The notes beneath the pieces are model-generated. The model did no database searches. It was not told where the DNA came from and saw only the letters and a program-made list of their open reading frames with translations. From NCBI GenBank assembly GCA_001311565.1, contig BBBM01000013.1:1-64000 (forward strand): DNA of 64,000 nucleotides, in the 5' to 3' direction. The number at the start of each line of letters is the position of its first letter. Position 1 is the stretch's first letter. The translations under genes and the position numbers were made by a program. The DNA is from Desulfothermus okinawensis JCM 13304 (lineage in GTDB: Bacteria; Desulfobacterota; Desulfovibrionia; Desulfovibrionales; Desulfothermaceae). This document shows, in pieces, positions 1-9,164 of the stretch.

Positions 1-10
1 AAAATTTTAA

Positions 11-379
11 AAATCAAAAAAAATATTTGATTTAAAAAAAATAAAAAAAATAAAAAATCTCTCTAAATATCTAAAAACTAAAAATCAGGATAAACTAAAT
101 AATACAAATGCCTCATGTCATGTCCATTTAATCCTATTTGACAGGATAAATCATAAAAAGCTAGATGGCAATGACTTCTCATACAATATAGAAAAGCTTA
201 ATAAAGAAAAATTTGAAAAAAATAGAAAAAAAGAAAAAAAATTTTGTATTGCCACAAGGCTTGTATGTTATAAAGCTATATCTGCCAATTACCATGGGAC
301 AAGTAAGCCTCTAAATTGTATGGGAAGACATGTTTATTTGGTAATTGGTGTTATACCAAACATATATTTTTTTGAATAA
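11..379 (+). CDS. 3' end of an unrecognised lysine-rich CDS
   Basis: A frame open for 122 codons ends at TAA 377-379 and has no plausible start codon, so it is probably the tail of a gene that enters from the left, with a further run-length break near position 8-10. The first part is very rich in Lys and Asn (several A runs). The C-terminal part is more protein-like, with CIATRLVCYK and a hydrophobic VYLVIGVIPN stretch. I do not recognise a family. The region is about 80% AT, so an open frame of this length is only modest evidence for coding. Confidence 0.3.
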   Translation, partial: KSKKIFDLKKIKKIKNLSKYLKTKNQDKLNNTNASCHVHLILFDRINHKKLDGNDFSYNIEKLNKEKFEKNRKKEKKFCIATRLVCYKAISANYHGTSKPLNCMGRHVYLVIGVIPNIYFFE

Positions 380-442
380 CGCCCTAAATAGGTTAAAGAA
401 AGGCACGAGGATACAAGACAACCCGAAATTAATTATACTGAC

Positions 443-1312
443 CTATTTTTTATATAAATAAAACCCCTCCCCTGTTTTAACACCCAATTTCCCTTTATCT
501 ACATACTGTTTTAAAAACATAGCATTTTTCTTTGATTGTTTATGGTTTGTTTTATCAGCCCAATATTTTGTCACCTTATATACTGTATCCAGTCCAATAT
601 TGTCCATTATCCTAAATGGTCCAGTTGGATAATTCATTACTCCTTGCCATGCCCTATCTATATCCTCTATAGTTGCTATTTCATTGGCTGCCAAAGTTAG
701 TGCTGCTTTTAACCATTCCATAAGCATTGCATTAAATACATATCCAGGATTTTCCTTCTTTAAAACTATTGGTTCTTGACCTATGACATGTGCAAAATCC
801 ACAATTGTATCTATAGTTTCTTTAGAAGTATCAGGATGCGGCATCACATCCACAATATTAGTTATACGAATATCATGAAAATGTAGAGCAGCAAATTTAT
901 CTGGTCTCCCGGTTTCTTTGGCAAACATAGATGGTACCAAAGATGATGTGTTGGTGGTAAAAATAGTACCTTCTTTACAGTAATTATTAAATTCAGAAAA
1001 TACCTTTGCCTTTAAGGCGGGATCTTCTGGAACAGATTCACTTACAAAATCCACATCAAAAGATGCCTTTTCTGGATCTGTGGATGTTGATATCCTCTCC
1101 AATGCCTTATACAGATCATCTTCTTTTATCTTTTTAACTTCAATTAGTTGTCTCCCAAGCTCCATTATCCTTTTTTGAGCATTATCTAAAATCTTCTCAC
1201 TCAAATCATAGATAACCACATCAAAGCCAGAAAGAGCTACCTGCAGACCTATCTGCTGTCCCATGGTTCCAGCACCAATAATTAAAACCTTCTTAATATC
1301 CTTTAATCCCAT
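443..1312 (-). CDS. 3-hydroxybutyryl-CoA dehydrogenase family protein
   Basis: This is one of the few uninterrupted genes, about 289 aa. The Rossmann NAD-binding motif GAGTMGQQIG lies near residue 15. The catalytic His is in ALHFHD and its partner Glu in SESVPED, with the later ENPGYVFNAM segment typical of the family. The C-terminal helical domain (NYPTGPFRIMDNIGLD) is the usual dimerisation/substrate domain. The track start is GTG at 1318, but ATG at 1312 is preceded by GAGGTGG at good spacing and is preferred. The family oxidises (S)-3-hydroxyacyl-CoA to 3-ketoacyl-CoA with NAD. Its position at the end of the 4-hydroxybutyryl-CoA dehydratase gene block suggests it converts 3-hydroxybutyryl-CoA to acetoacetyl-CoA. 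The HFHDIR segment differs from the usual HFFNP, so substrate choice is uncertain. Confidence 0.85.
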   Translation of the reverse strand: MGLKDIKKVLIIGAGTMGQQIGLQVALSGFDVVIYDLSEKILDNAQKRIMELGRQLIEVKKIKEDDLYKALERISTSTDPEKASFDVDFVSESVPEDPALKAKVFSEFNNYCKEGTIFTTNTSSLVPSMFAKETGRPDKFAALHFHDIRITNIVDVMPHPDTSKETIDTIVDFAHVIGQEPIVLKKENPGYVFNAMLMEWLKAALTLAANEIATIEDIDRAWQGVMNYPTGPFRIMDNIGLDTVYKVTKYWADKTNHKQSKKNAMFLKQYVDKGKLGVKTGEGFYLYKK

Positions 1313-1359
1313 ATCCACCTCTTTATATTTTTTTGTACTAACATTTAAATACCATTAGG

Positions 1360-2151
1360 TTAAGGAAAAACTTTACCTTCAAGGAATGGATCATGGCCTG
1401 GGAGTATATTTTCTCTCTTAACATAACTTAATGTTTTGAAACAACTATCGTACCACTCACTTAAGTCAACATGTAACCCCACTGGTAAAAAAAGGTAACT
1501 CACTAGGAGGAATTTCTATTGTTTTCCCATTAAAATCCTTATATTCTACCGTTTCCTTTGGGGGAAAAATATTTAAATAGGTATAAAACTGGTCAGAACT
1601 TATAAGGTATTTTCCTTTCTCTGTATCAACTACAACACCCTGCAGACCCTTTGTATGTCCTGGAAGAAGGACTAACTTTATTCCGTCAATTATTTCTGTA
1701 TCTCCATCAACTAACACCAGGTCCATGTTTTCTAAAGATAAGATAACTTCTTTGTCATAAATACTTCTATAATGTATCGGTGGATTTAAGGCTGATTCCC
1801 ATTCCTTTTTTTTGTACATAAATCCTAGCATTTGGAAAAAGTTTTACGTTTCCAATATGGTCAAAGTGTAGGTGTGTAATTATTAGTTTATCCACATCCT
1901 CAGGTTTTAAATTTACCTTCCCCAAAGCTTCCCTTAACCCTTCTTCACCCCCACCTTTTGCTGGAAAGCCATGAACAAGACCATTTTGAGGGGCAGACAT
2001 ACCTGCATCCACTAGAATTTTTTTCATTTTTGCCTTCTATGAGCCAAACATATACAGGACCAGTTATTAATGTACGCATATCATGCAGCATATTCACAAC
2101 ACCTAATGGGACACTGATTTCTGCTTGCTTCAAGGGTGTTATTTTATACAT
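1360..2151 (-). CDS. Metallo-beta-lactamase-fold hydrolase (AHL-lactonase/AttM-like)
   Basis: The gene is reconstructed from three pieces broken at run-length errors near 1490, 1810 and 2020 (T runs of 7, 8 and 7). After correction it encodes about 262 aa. The zinc motif ITHLHFDHIG is near residue 95, a second metal His is in LLPGHTKG, and the C-terminal His is in ILPGHDP just before the stop. LISSDQF supplies the bridging Asp. This arrangement matches the N-acyl homoserine lactonase family, whose members open lactones or thioesters. In this cluster a lactone (for example gamma-butyrolactone) or a CoA thioester is a reasonable substrate, but that is inference from context. It lies 20 bp downstream of the DUF362 gene on the same strand. 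Confidence 0.75.
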
Positions 2152-2171
2152 TTTTATCGCCCCCTACTAAG

Positions 2172-3477
2172 TTACTTTACACAATATAGATCCATATCAA
2201 ATCCATCTTCTTTTTTTGTACCTGGAAAAGATATAATTTCTATAGGCAACATAGGTATTAAAATCACACTCAAGTCCAGCTCTTTTTAGGCCATCTATTA
2301 TGGTTTCAAATTTGGGTGGACAACCCTTAACTAAAATAGGATTTTTAATATCTGGATTATCTTTATTTAATTTACACGCACAATTTCCAAATAAAACCGT
2401 ATAATCATATCCTCTGGAAGCAATTTGTTTTTTTGCCAGAAACAATTTCTATATTATTAAAAGGCTTACCTGTAAACGCAGACATAACAAGTATTAACAT
2501 TGGATTATACATCATGGAACACCCAGTACACAGGGTATTGTCATATTTTCTAATTGCAATTTCTGATATTCCCCTATCCTTAAACCCTTTGGGCATTGTA
2601 TTGTCTTCTGTCCATTCCCAGTCATATTCTATTGTTTCAATATGATCTTCAAGTTTCTCGCCTCTTATATCAATATCCTGTATTTTATAGTCAACATTAT
2701 ATTTTTTTTGCATAATACTTAAGATGCTCAACATCATCTACATCATATCCCAAGATTTTAGCACCAACTGCGTCACATGCAAATGGATCCTTTGACGCAA
2801 TAATTAAATCCTTTCTATATGCCTTTCCTGTTTGTGCTGGCCCCTTTTCCAGGGCAAAGATACCATCTATTATAGTTAGGGCAATGGGGAGTTTATCTAT
2901 AATATGGGGAAACATGTGGTTTAAATCCCAATCTTTATGATGGCAGAACATCTTTGATTTTCTATTAAGACAACCCTTTAAGTTCTTAAGTCCAAGTGAG
3001 ACTACAGACTGGTTATGGGTTTTAAGAACAGGAAAATTTATAATCTTATCTGCATAATATGCCTTTTTGGCTATGGAGAGGGAAAAATCACCAAAGTTTA
3101 CATCTTCAAACTCATCTAAATTAAAATCAACAAGCTCTACCCCATATCTCTCTTTTAGTTTATTCAAAACCCATCTGTTTGTATATAGCCAGACCCATAT
3201 CCTTTTTGTGCACATTTAGGGGAGACTCACCAATGGTGATATTGGTATAACCTGCATCATGGAGGATCCTAATTAGGGCCTCCATTAAAACAGCAGTTGT
3301 CACAACTCCAAATGGGGGAAAAGGCAAATCAAAGTCCCAGGCAACTAAATTTGGCTTTATCAGTATCTTGTCCTGTGACTTAAACCCATCAAGCCCATTT
3401 ATTAAATCAATTGCCTCTTTTAATGAATCATAAGGCTGTTGTTTGTATTTAACAATGGATACACAAGGAGAAGACAT
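2172..3477 (-). CDS. DUF362 domain protein
   Basis: Four open pieces join into one protein of about 434 aa, with breaks near 2215, 2432, 2705 and 3170. The N-terminus carries the DUF362 hallmark DKILIKPNLV followed by a VVTTAVLMEALI helix and the NITIGESP segment. The middle has INFPVLKTHNQ and SLGLKNLKGC, also typical. The C-terminal half contains Cys residues (LCTGCSMMYNP and a later NCACK and VKGCPP) that could bind an Fe-S cluster. DUF362 proteins are thought to be Fe-S or cofactor proteins in anaerobes, with no agreed reaction. ATG 3477 is chosen over GTG 3483 because GGAGG lies five bases upstream. It is separated from the dehydratase gene by an inverted repeat that could partly terminate transcription. 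Confidence 0.7.
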
Positions 3478-3526
3478 GAACACCTCCAGAAAGTAAAAGT
3501 ATTAAGTTAAACAAACCTTAATAAAC

Positions 3527-3556
3527 TTAGCCCAAGTTTATCAAAACTTGGGCTAA
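3527..3556. repeat. Interspersed palindrome, copy A (perfect hairpin)
   Basis: Perfect inverted repeat: TTAGCCCAAGTTT, a 4-nt loop, then AAACTTGGGCTAA. It lies between the 4-hydroxybutyryl-CoA dehydratase stop and the DUF362 start. On the minus strand it is followed by TTTATT, so it may act as an attenuating terminator. Five related copies occur elsewhere in the window. Confidence 0.8.
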
Positions 3557-3582
3557 CATGCTAGGGTTAAATAAATGATAAT

Positions 3583-5113
3583 CTATTTTTTTTCTTTAAA
3601 AAGCTTACGGAATTTCTCCAGCATCTTCTCAGGGGTCACTGTTGGTCTTTCATATCTGGGAAGTTTCTTCTCTATCCCAGCTAAATATTTTGCAATACTC
3701 TTCAAGGACTCAACATCATATCTTGACATCATGGTAATAGTCTCCATTTGAGGGGAACCACCGCCATGAAGACCAGCCACCTGCATAAGTCCAGCAAATT
3801 CTGAGACCAGAACATTTTCAATAAATCTAAAACACCTATGTTGATCTTCTGGAGATATATTGGGATTTCGCACCATATATTTATTGAGTAAGTCCTTTGT
3901 CTCGTCTGCATAAAAATCCCCTTCCATAGGCAGGGTTGCAGCAAGGCCACCTGCAATATCTGCAAGGATCTTATACTCATTGTATATCTCTTCTCCTGCC
4001 AGCCTGCGACCTACGTTTGTCAAAATTTCATCTGGAATATAGGTCCCAGATGGTGATTTTTCTCCCCTATATGCACTTGCCTGGCCTGCTGCAAACACAA
4101 GCTCTGCTGTGCCTATTAAGTGTGATAATTTTTCTTTTACATGGGACTCTTTTTCAATCCCATTGTATTCAGCAACCAAGGCTGTTGCACTTGCTAATAC
4201 CTCACTTATTGCTGGCTTGCATCCAGTGTAAGAATGTCTGTGAAAATGGGCAAAAAGCAGTGCCAAAAATCCTGCAAATGGAGTTTGCCTTGGATCTGCG
4301 TGTCCATTTAAAAATACCCTTTCATTTGGCACAAATACATCATCAAAAATGGTAAAAGATTCAGCATCACCAAACTCTGCAATTGGTGCCTTAAGATGCT
4401 TTCTTTTATGCTGATATGCATATCTGGCCACAATTTTTACGCCCTCTGTGTCAGCAGGTATGGCAAATGCCACTGCATACTCGTTGTCCTTATCAGTCAT
4501 AAAACGGGTTGGTATGGCTATTATCTCATCAGCATAAGGTGCAATGGTGTTGTGGAGCTTTGCCCCCCTAACAACAATTCCATCCTCTCTGGTCTCCACT
4601 ATACGTAAATACATATCCCTGTCTTTTTGCTCATGGGGCCTTTTCAACCTGTCCCCCTTTGCATCTGTCTGGGCACAATTTGCACACAGATCGTTTTCCT
4701 GAAAATACTTTAGATAATTTGTGAACCTTGTATGATGATCTGTGCCAAGCATCCTGTCCATCTCATAGGTCACAACAGAAAGTGCATTCATTGCATCTAT
4801 GCCCATACACCTCTGGATACATCCACCAACCCTGTGACACAAAAGCCTTGTCATGAGCTGCTTTTTCAAAAGGTCATCTGCACTTTGATGGATATGACAA
4901 AACCTGCTTATTTTTTTCCCCTGTAAGGTGAGATGTGGTGACACAAATATCCTCAAACTCAGGATTATTTGTACAGTCATAGGTCTCTTTAATCACATTT
5001 ATCCCAGCACGAAGCCTCTCATCAGTCCTATCCACCTTCTCGCCATTGATATAGACATTGGGCCTCATATCTTTAAGCCTATTAAAATAGTCTTCAAATG
5101 TCTTAACTGCCAT
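3583..5113 (-). CDS. abfD: 4-hydroxybutyryl-CoA dehydratase/vinylacetyl-CoA isomerase
   Basis: The protein is about 509 aa once a single 7-A run near 4912 is read as 6. It belongs to the 4-hydroxyphenylacetate 3-hydroxylase/acyl-CoA dehydrogenase fold. The [4Fe-4S] ligands of 4-hydroxybutyryl-CoA dehydratase are visible: CIQRC (Cys98 and Cys102) plus His and Cys in HRHSYTGC, with the catalytic Tyr three residues before that Cys. The enzyme dehydrates 4-hydroxybutyryl-CoA to crotonyl-CoA through a ketyl radical, using FAD and the cluster. Start ATG 5113 has a GGAGGG ribosome site. A good sigma-54 promoter lies about 35 bp upstream with paired operators further up. This is the marker enzyme of the cluster: 4-hydroxybutyrate from GABA or succinate semialdehyde would enter central metabolism here. 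A vinylacetyl-CoA isomerase role alone is possible. Confidence 0.88.
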
Positions 5114-5146
5114 ATTACCCTCCTATTATAAATTTACCCTTCTATG

Positions 5147-5162
5147 AGCAATGAACATGCCA
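5147..5162 (-). promoter_or_regulatory. Sigma-54 promoter for the dehydratase gene
   Basis: Read on the minus strand this is TGGCATGTTCATTGCT, with GG at -24 and GC at -12 at the correct spacing (consensus TGGCACG-N4-TTGC). It lies 34 bp upstream of ATG 5113. A PAS-AAA+ sigma-54 activator is encoded 4 kb upstream on the same strand. Confidence 0.8.
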
Positions 5163-5211
5163 TCCATAACTATGTGTAATAACTATAAATAGTCTTCGGT
5201 AATTGTTATTA

Positions 5212-5229
5212 CGGTTACAATTTCAACTA
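5212..5229. promoter_or_regulatory. Weak operator copy (CGGTT-N8-AACTA)
   Basis: This is a degenerate match to the TGGTT-N8-AACCA operator, about 60 bp upstream of the sigma-54 promoter. Its position relative to the promoter resembles that of the 9011-9030 copy at the other promoter. The sequence match alone is weak. Confidence 0.35.
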
Positions 5230-5300
5230 TATAATCTTAGTTTAAACCAATAAAACTTTTTATATTAACTAGTTACGCAAAAGAGTAATTGTCATTTTTT

Positions 5301-5318
5301 TGGTTATCAAAACAATCA
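5301..5318. promoter_or_regulatory. Operator copy (TGGTT-N8-AATCA)
   Basis: One mismatch to TGGTT-N8-AACCA. Its centre lies 20 bp from the centre of the neighbouring perfect palindrome, the same helical spacing as the pair at 9090-9127. It probably forms the distal upstream activating pair for the dehydratase promoter. Confidence 0.55.
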
Positions 5319-5319
5319 T

Positions 5320-5339
5320 ATGGTTACAATTGTAACCAT
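5320..5339. promoter_or_regulatory. Perfect 20-bp palindromic operator
   Basis: ATGGTTACAATTGTAACCAT is a complete palindrome and contains TGGTT-N8-AACCA. It lies about 170 bp upstream of the sigma-54 promoter at 5147-5162, a normal distance for a sigma-54 enhancer site. The likely ligand is the activator encoded at 9165-10563, because the same motif occurs three times upstream of the ligase operon next to that gene. Confidence 0.7.
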
Positions 5340-5355
5340 TCAAGACAACACTTGT

Positions 5356-5391
5356 TTAATCCAAGTTTATCAAAATTATAAACCTGGGTTA
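5356..5391. repeat. Interspersed palindrome, copy B
   Basis: An imperfect inverted repeat starts TTAATCCAAGTTTAT and ends ATAAACCTGGGTTA. It sits 7 bp beyond the stop codon of the upstream acyl-CoA ligase on the minus strand, so it could serve as that operon's terminator. Confidence 0.7.
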
Positions 5392-5397
5392 GATGAT

Positions 5398-7184
5398 TTA
5401 TTTTCCCTGATATTTTTTTGACCAATTCTTCCCTTATAACTTTACCTGTGGGAGTTGTTGGCAGTGTTTTTTTCAATAATTATTTTTTTCTGGAACATTA
5501 TATGGGGCCATATTGTTCTTACACCATAAAATCAGGTCCTGTTCACTGATTTTATCTTTATATGCATCCAACAACTTAACAAAGGCAATTGGGACCTGTC
5601 CTTTTTTTGGGGTCTTCTGCACCAATTACAGCCACCAATTCAATGGCTGGATGGTTTAACATAATGTTTTCAATTTGAGTGGGATATACGCTTATTCCAG
5701 AGACCTTTAACATGTACTTTTTTTCTGGAGATATAATACAAAAAAACCATTATCATCGTACATACCAATATCTCCAGTACAGAGCCAACCATCTTTAAAG
5801 CTCTCCTCTGTCTCCTCTGGTCTATTTATATACCCATCTACCACAGCAGGAGATTTGATAAGGATTTCCCCATGCTCGCCAAAGCACAATATTTCCCTTT
5901 TCGTCAACTATCTTTACATATGTCCCTGGTATAGGGAGGCCACAAAAGGTAGCTTTATATTTTTCAGCCATTTCTATATCAAAATCCTCTTTATGAAACC
6001 CTGCAACAAATGTATCACAGGTATGGGTTTCAGTTAGACCATAAGCAGCTTCCCTGAGAATTGTTCCAGTTAAATCCCTCCATTTTGACCTCAGTTCCTT
6101 ACTCAGTCCCTTAATAAAACTGGAGCCCATACAACACTTAAGGGATCTTAAATCATATTCCTTGATCCTGGGGTTATGTAGGAGCTCCCAATACATATCA
6201 AAGGGAACATACATATTGGTAACCCTGTATTTTGCTATGGCTTCAAGCACACTATCTGCGTCCCATCTTGTGAACAAAACAACAGTAGACCCGCTAATTG
6301 ATGGCCATACCACCCCCACATTGTTTCCTGCTACCCAGAAAATGGGCATAACGGCCAGATTCACCTCACTTTTTGAAAGAGAGGACAAAAACTCCTTAAA
6401 ATTGATCTCAGTATCACTATAATCTTCAACCAGTATGTGTGTATTGTAATATGTGTATATTCCTGCTCCAGTATAAACTATGTCTTCATGTTTGTGATAA
6501 ACCCCTTTTGGGAGACCAGTAGTACCACCTGTAAAATTCATGGTTGCCTTATCTTCTAAGGCTACAGATACTTGGGGATTTTTGTTCCCTACTTCTTTAA
6601 GGATATCCACCAGATATGATTTATCTGTAAACTTTCTGCCAAGGGTCATGGATGGATGAAGGTTAATTTCAGGTCTAATAGGTAAAAAGTCCTGAAAACT
6701 GATGAGGATTATATCCACTTTGTCTAAGGTATTCTTTGCTGCTTCTTTAACCTGTGGATACATAACGTCCAGGGTCAAAATAAATTTTGGAGAGGATTCC
6801 CTGAAAAAAATGTTCCAGTTCAAGCTGTTTTAGCATGGGATTTAAAAATACGCACACACCACCTGCCTTAAATGTACCAAAATAACCAATATAAAATTCT
6901 GGCATATTGGGTAAAATTAGGGCAACCCTGTCACCCTTATTTAGGCCATTTTCAAGCAAATAATTGGCAAACCTGTTGCCAAGATCATCCATCTCTCTGT
7001 AAGTTATCCTTCTTCCATAATATATAATAAAATCCTTATCTGGTTGGTTAGCCGCGTGCTTTTCCAGATAACTATGAATTGGTATGGTGGAATAAGGATA
7101 CACAGGCTCTTTTGGCAGGGATGGATGAGGCCACACCTTAGCCCATTTTTGCTTTAATAATTCAAAATATTCCTTTTCTCCCAT
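5398..7184 (-). CDS. AMP-forming acyl-CoA synthetase (first of pair)
   Basis: The gene is reconstructed from at least three open pieces plus a C-terminal stretch containing several further breaks (near 5417, 5470, 5490, 5605, 5722, 5883 and 6803). The product is about 590 aa. The adenylate-forming motifs appear in order: P-loop-like TGGTTGLPKG, YGLTE, CTGDIG, and the catalytic Lys in TPTGKVIREEL near the C-terminus. The enzyme activates a carboxylic acid to its CoA thioester with ATP. It starts 17 bp after the second ligase with its own GAGGAGG ribosome site, so both are co-transcribed from the sigma-54 promoter at 8949. The cluster suggests a short-chain hydroxy or unsaturated acid as substrate, but sequence alone cannot settle it. 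Confidence 0.85.
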
Positions 7185-7201
7185 AACTCCCCTCCTCTTA
7201 A

Positions 7202-8868
7202 CTAGTTACTATTGTTTTTTTTCTTTTGTTCTTTTTCCTGGAGTACCCTCCAAAGTATCTTGCCTGCTCCACTTTTAGGTAGTTCATCTACGAACTCTAT
7301 TATTCTGGGATACTTATATGCAGCCATTTGTCCTTTTGCCCAATTTATTATATCCTCTTTAGAAATCTTACCCTTGTACTCAGGATTTAAGACAATAAAT
7401 GCCTTTACCTCTTCTCCAACCCTGGGCTCTGGAGTGCCAACAACCACTGCTTCCTGTATTGCAGGGTGTTTATATAAAATGGATTCCACAGCTGCAGGCC
7501 ACACCTTATATCCAGCCCTATTTATCATACGCTTTGTCCTGTCCACTAAAAAGAAAAATCCATCTTCATCCATATAACAGAGATCACCAGTCCTGAAATA
7601 TCTTTTCCCATTTATATCAATAAATGATTTTTTTGTCTCCTCTTCTTTTCCCCAATATCCCTTAAATACCTCTGGTCCATTTATTACAAGTTCCCCTTGT
7701 TTCATTGGTTCTAACACCTCGCCTGTATCAGAATCAATTATAAGTGCATCTACTCCAAAATCAGGAATGCCTAAACACTGTAGTTTGGGATTATCCAATG
7801 GATTCATATGGGTCTGGGAAATGGTTTCAGTAAGACCATATCCCTCCACATACCTTATGCCAGTAATTTGCTCCAATTTTTCTGCAACAGCCTGGGGCAT
7901 TGGCGCACCCCCTCCAGCAACTACTAAAAGTGACCTCAGATTCTCTTTTTGTATGTCTGTTTTAGACAACAAGTCCACTACCATGGTGGTTATATTCAAC
8001 CAATGGGTACAACCATATTTTTCTATTGCCAGAAGAACCGCATCCCTGTCCCATCTGGAAAAAAAGTACTATAGTAGCTGCTTCGTAAATGGGAGCTAAC
8101 AGGGAGTGGACAAAACCTGTGACATGAAAGTAGGGCAAAGTTGCAAGGTGAATTGAACCAGGGGTGGTACGAAGCCAGTAAGCTGCACCAATTGCATTGC
8201 TTACAACAGTGGAGTGGGTATGCATACACCCCTTGGGCATGCCGGTTGTGCCTGCTGTATAGGGAATCATTGCCAGATCATCATGTTTTACCAATACATC
8301 AGGTGGGTCTAATTTTTCTAATACCTCATCCCATGGTATAGTCCACTCATTTTCCTGTTTATTCAACAAAAACTCAGGAACAGGTATTTCTGGTTCCTCA
8401 GGCAAATACTCACTCAAATTGGAACACGCAACCAGTATATCCTTTTGTTTTGCAATATTATACACTTTTGAAGCCAATTCAGAGGTGGTAGATATAAGTC
8501 TGCATCCAGAGTCTTTAATTATATATTCCAGTTCATCCTCGGTTAACATGGGATTTATTGGCACAGCAACACAATTTGCCCTAATAATCCCAAAATAAGA
8601 AATAACCCACTGGGGACTATTTTGCATATAAATACCAACCCTATCTCCCTTACTTAACCCATTGTTCTTTAAAAAAACTCGCCACCTTAAGGGCTTCTTG
8701 AAATAGCTGTGAGTATTTAATCTTTTTTCCATAATAAATTATAGCTGTTTTATCTGGATACCTCCTTGCACTTGTCTCTAAAAAATCAAAAATTCCAACC
8801 GTTGGATATTCCAGACTACGACTCAATCCCTTTGGATAAAACTTAAACCAAGGCCTTGTATCTAGCAT
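7202..8868 (-). CDS. AMP-forming acyl-CoA synthetase (second of pair)
   Basis: Three open pieces (breaks near 8060 and 8675) give about 554 aa. Motifs seen are TAGTTGMPKGCMHTH, GYGLTET, RTGDLCYMDEDGF, RMINRAGYKVWP and the terminal catalytic Lys in SGAGKILWR. It is a different paralogue from the next gene, with a shorter N-terminus. Start ATG 8868 has GGAGG eight bases upstream. It is the first gene of a two-ligase operon with a sigma-54 promoter at 8949-8963 and three operators beyond it. Role: CoA activation of the substrate or intermediate of the 4-hydroxybutyrate/crotonate route, by inference from neighbours. Confidence 0.85.
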
Positions 8869-8948
8869 ATCAGTTTCCTCCTTAGGCTATATAAGTAATT
8901 TTCACAAAAACAAAGCACTATTTCACACATAAACATTGTTAGTCATAA

Positions 8949-8963
8949 GCATAGAATGTGCCG
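8949..8963 (-). promoter_or_regulatory. Sigma-54 promoter for the two-ligase operon
   Basis: Minus-strand sequence CGGCACATTCTATGC has GG and GC at the -24/-12 spacing. It lies about 80 bp upstream of ATG 8868. The intergenic stretch 8869-9164 holds this promoter and three operators and no gene. Confidence 0.7.
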
Positions 8964-9010
8964 TAAATAACTCATTAAAATTTCAGATAAAAAAAAGCTG
9001 ATACATTTTT

Positions 9011-9030
9011 GTGGTTATAAAAGAAACCAC
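9011..9030. promoter_or_regulatory. Operator copy (GTGGTT-N8-AACCAC)
   Basis: Exact TGGTT-N8-AACCA match extended by one base pair on each side, about 65 bp upstream of the sigma-54 promoter at 8949-8963. Confidence 0.65.
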
Positions 9031-9089
9031 TACATTTTAAAATATATTAATTTCTCTATAAAATAAAAAGAGTTACAACAGTGAACAAG

Positions 9090-9107
9090 TGGTTTTATAA
9101 TCAACCA
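9090..9107. promoter_or_regulatory. Operator copy (TGGTT-N8-AACCA)
   Basis: Exact match. Its centre is 20 bp from the next copy, so both would lie on one face of the helix, as expected for an activator that assembles as an oligomer. Confidence 0.65.
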
Positions 9108-9109
9108 GA

Positions 9110-9127
9110 TGGTTCAATAAATAACCA
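9110..9127. promoter_or_regulatory. Operator copy (TGGTT-N8-AACCA)
   Basis: Exact match within ATGGTT...AACCAT. It forms a tandem pair with the copy at 9090 and lies 38 bp past the end of the activator gene. Confidence 0.65.
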
Positions 9128-9164
9128 TAAAACGGTTTGGGAAGATATTATTTAGACATGCAGT

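Noticed and set aside
3936..4355. Antisense open frames inside the 4-hydroxybutyryl-CoA dehydratase and many other genes
   Set aside because: They are shadows of the coding strand with no conserved motifs or ribosome sites.
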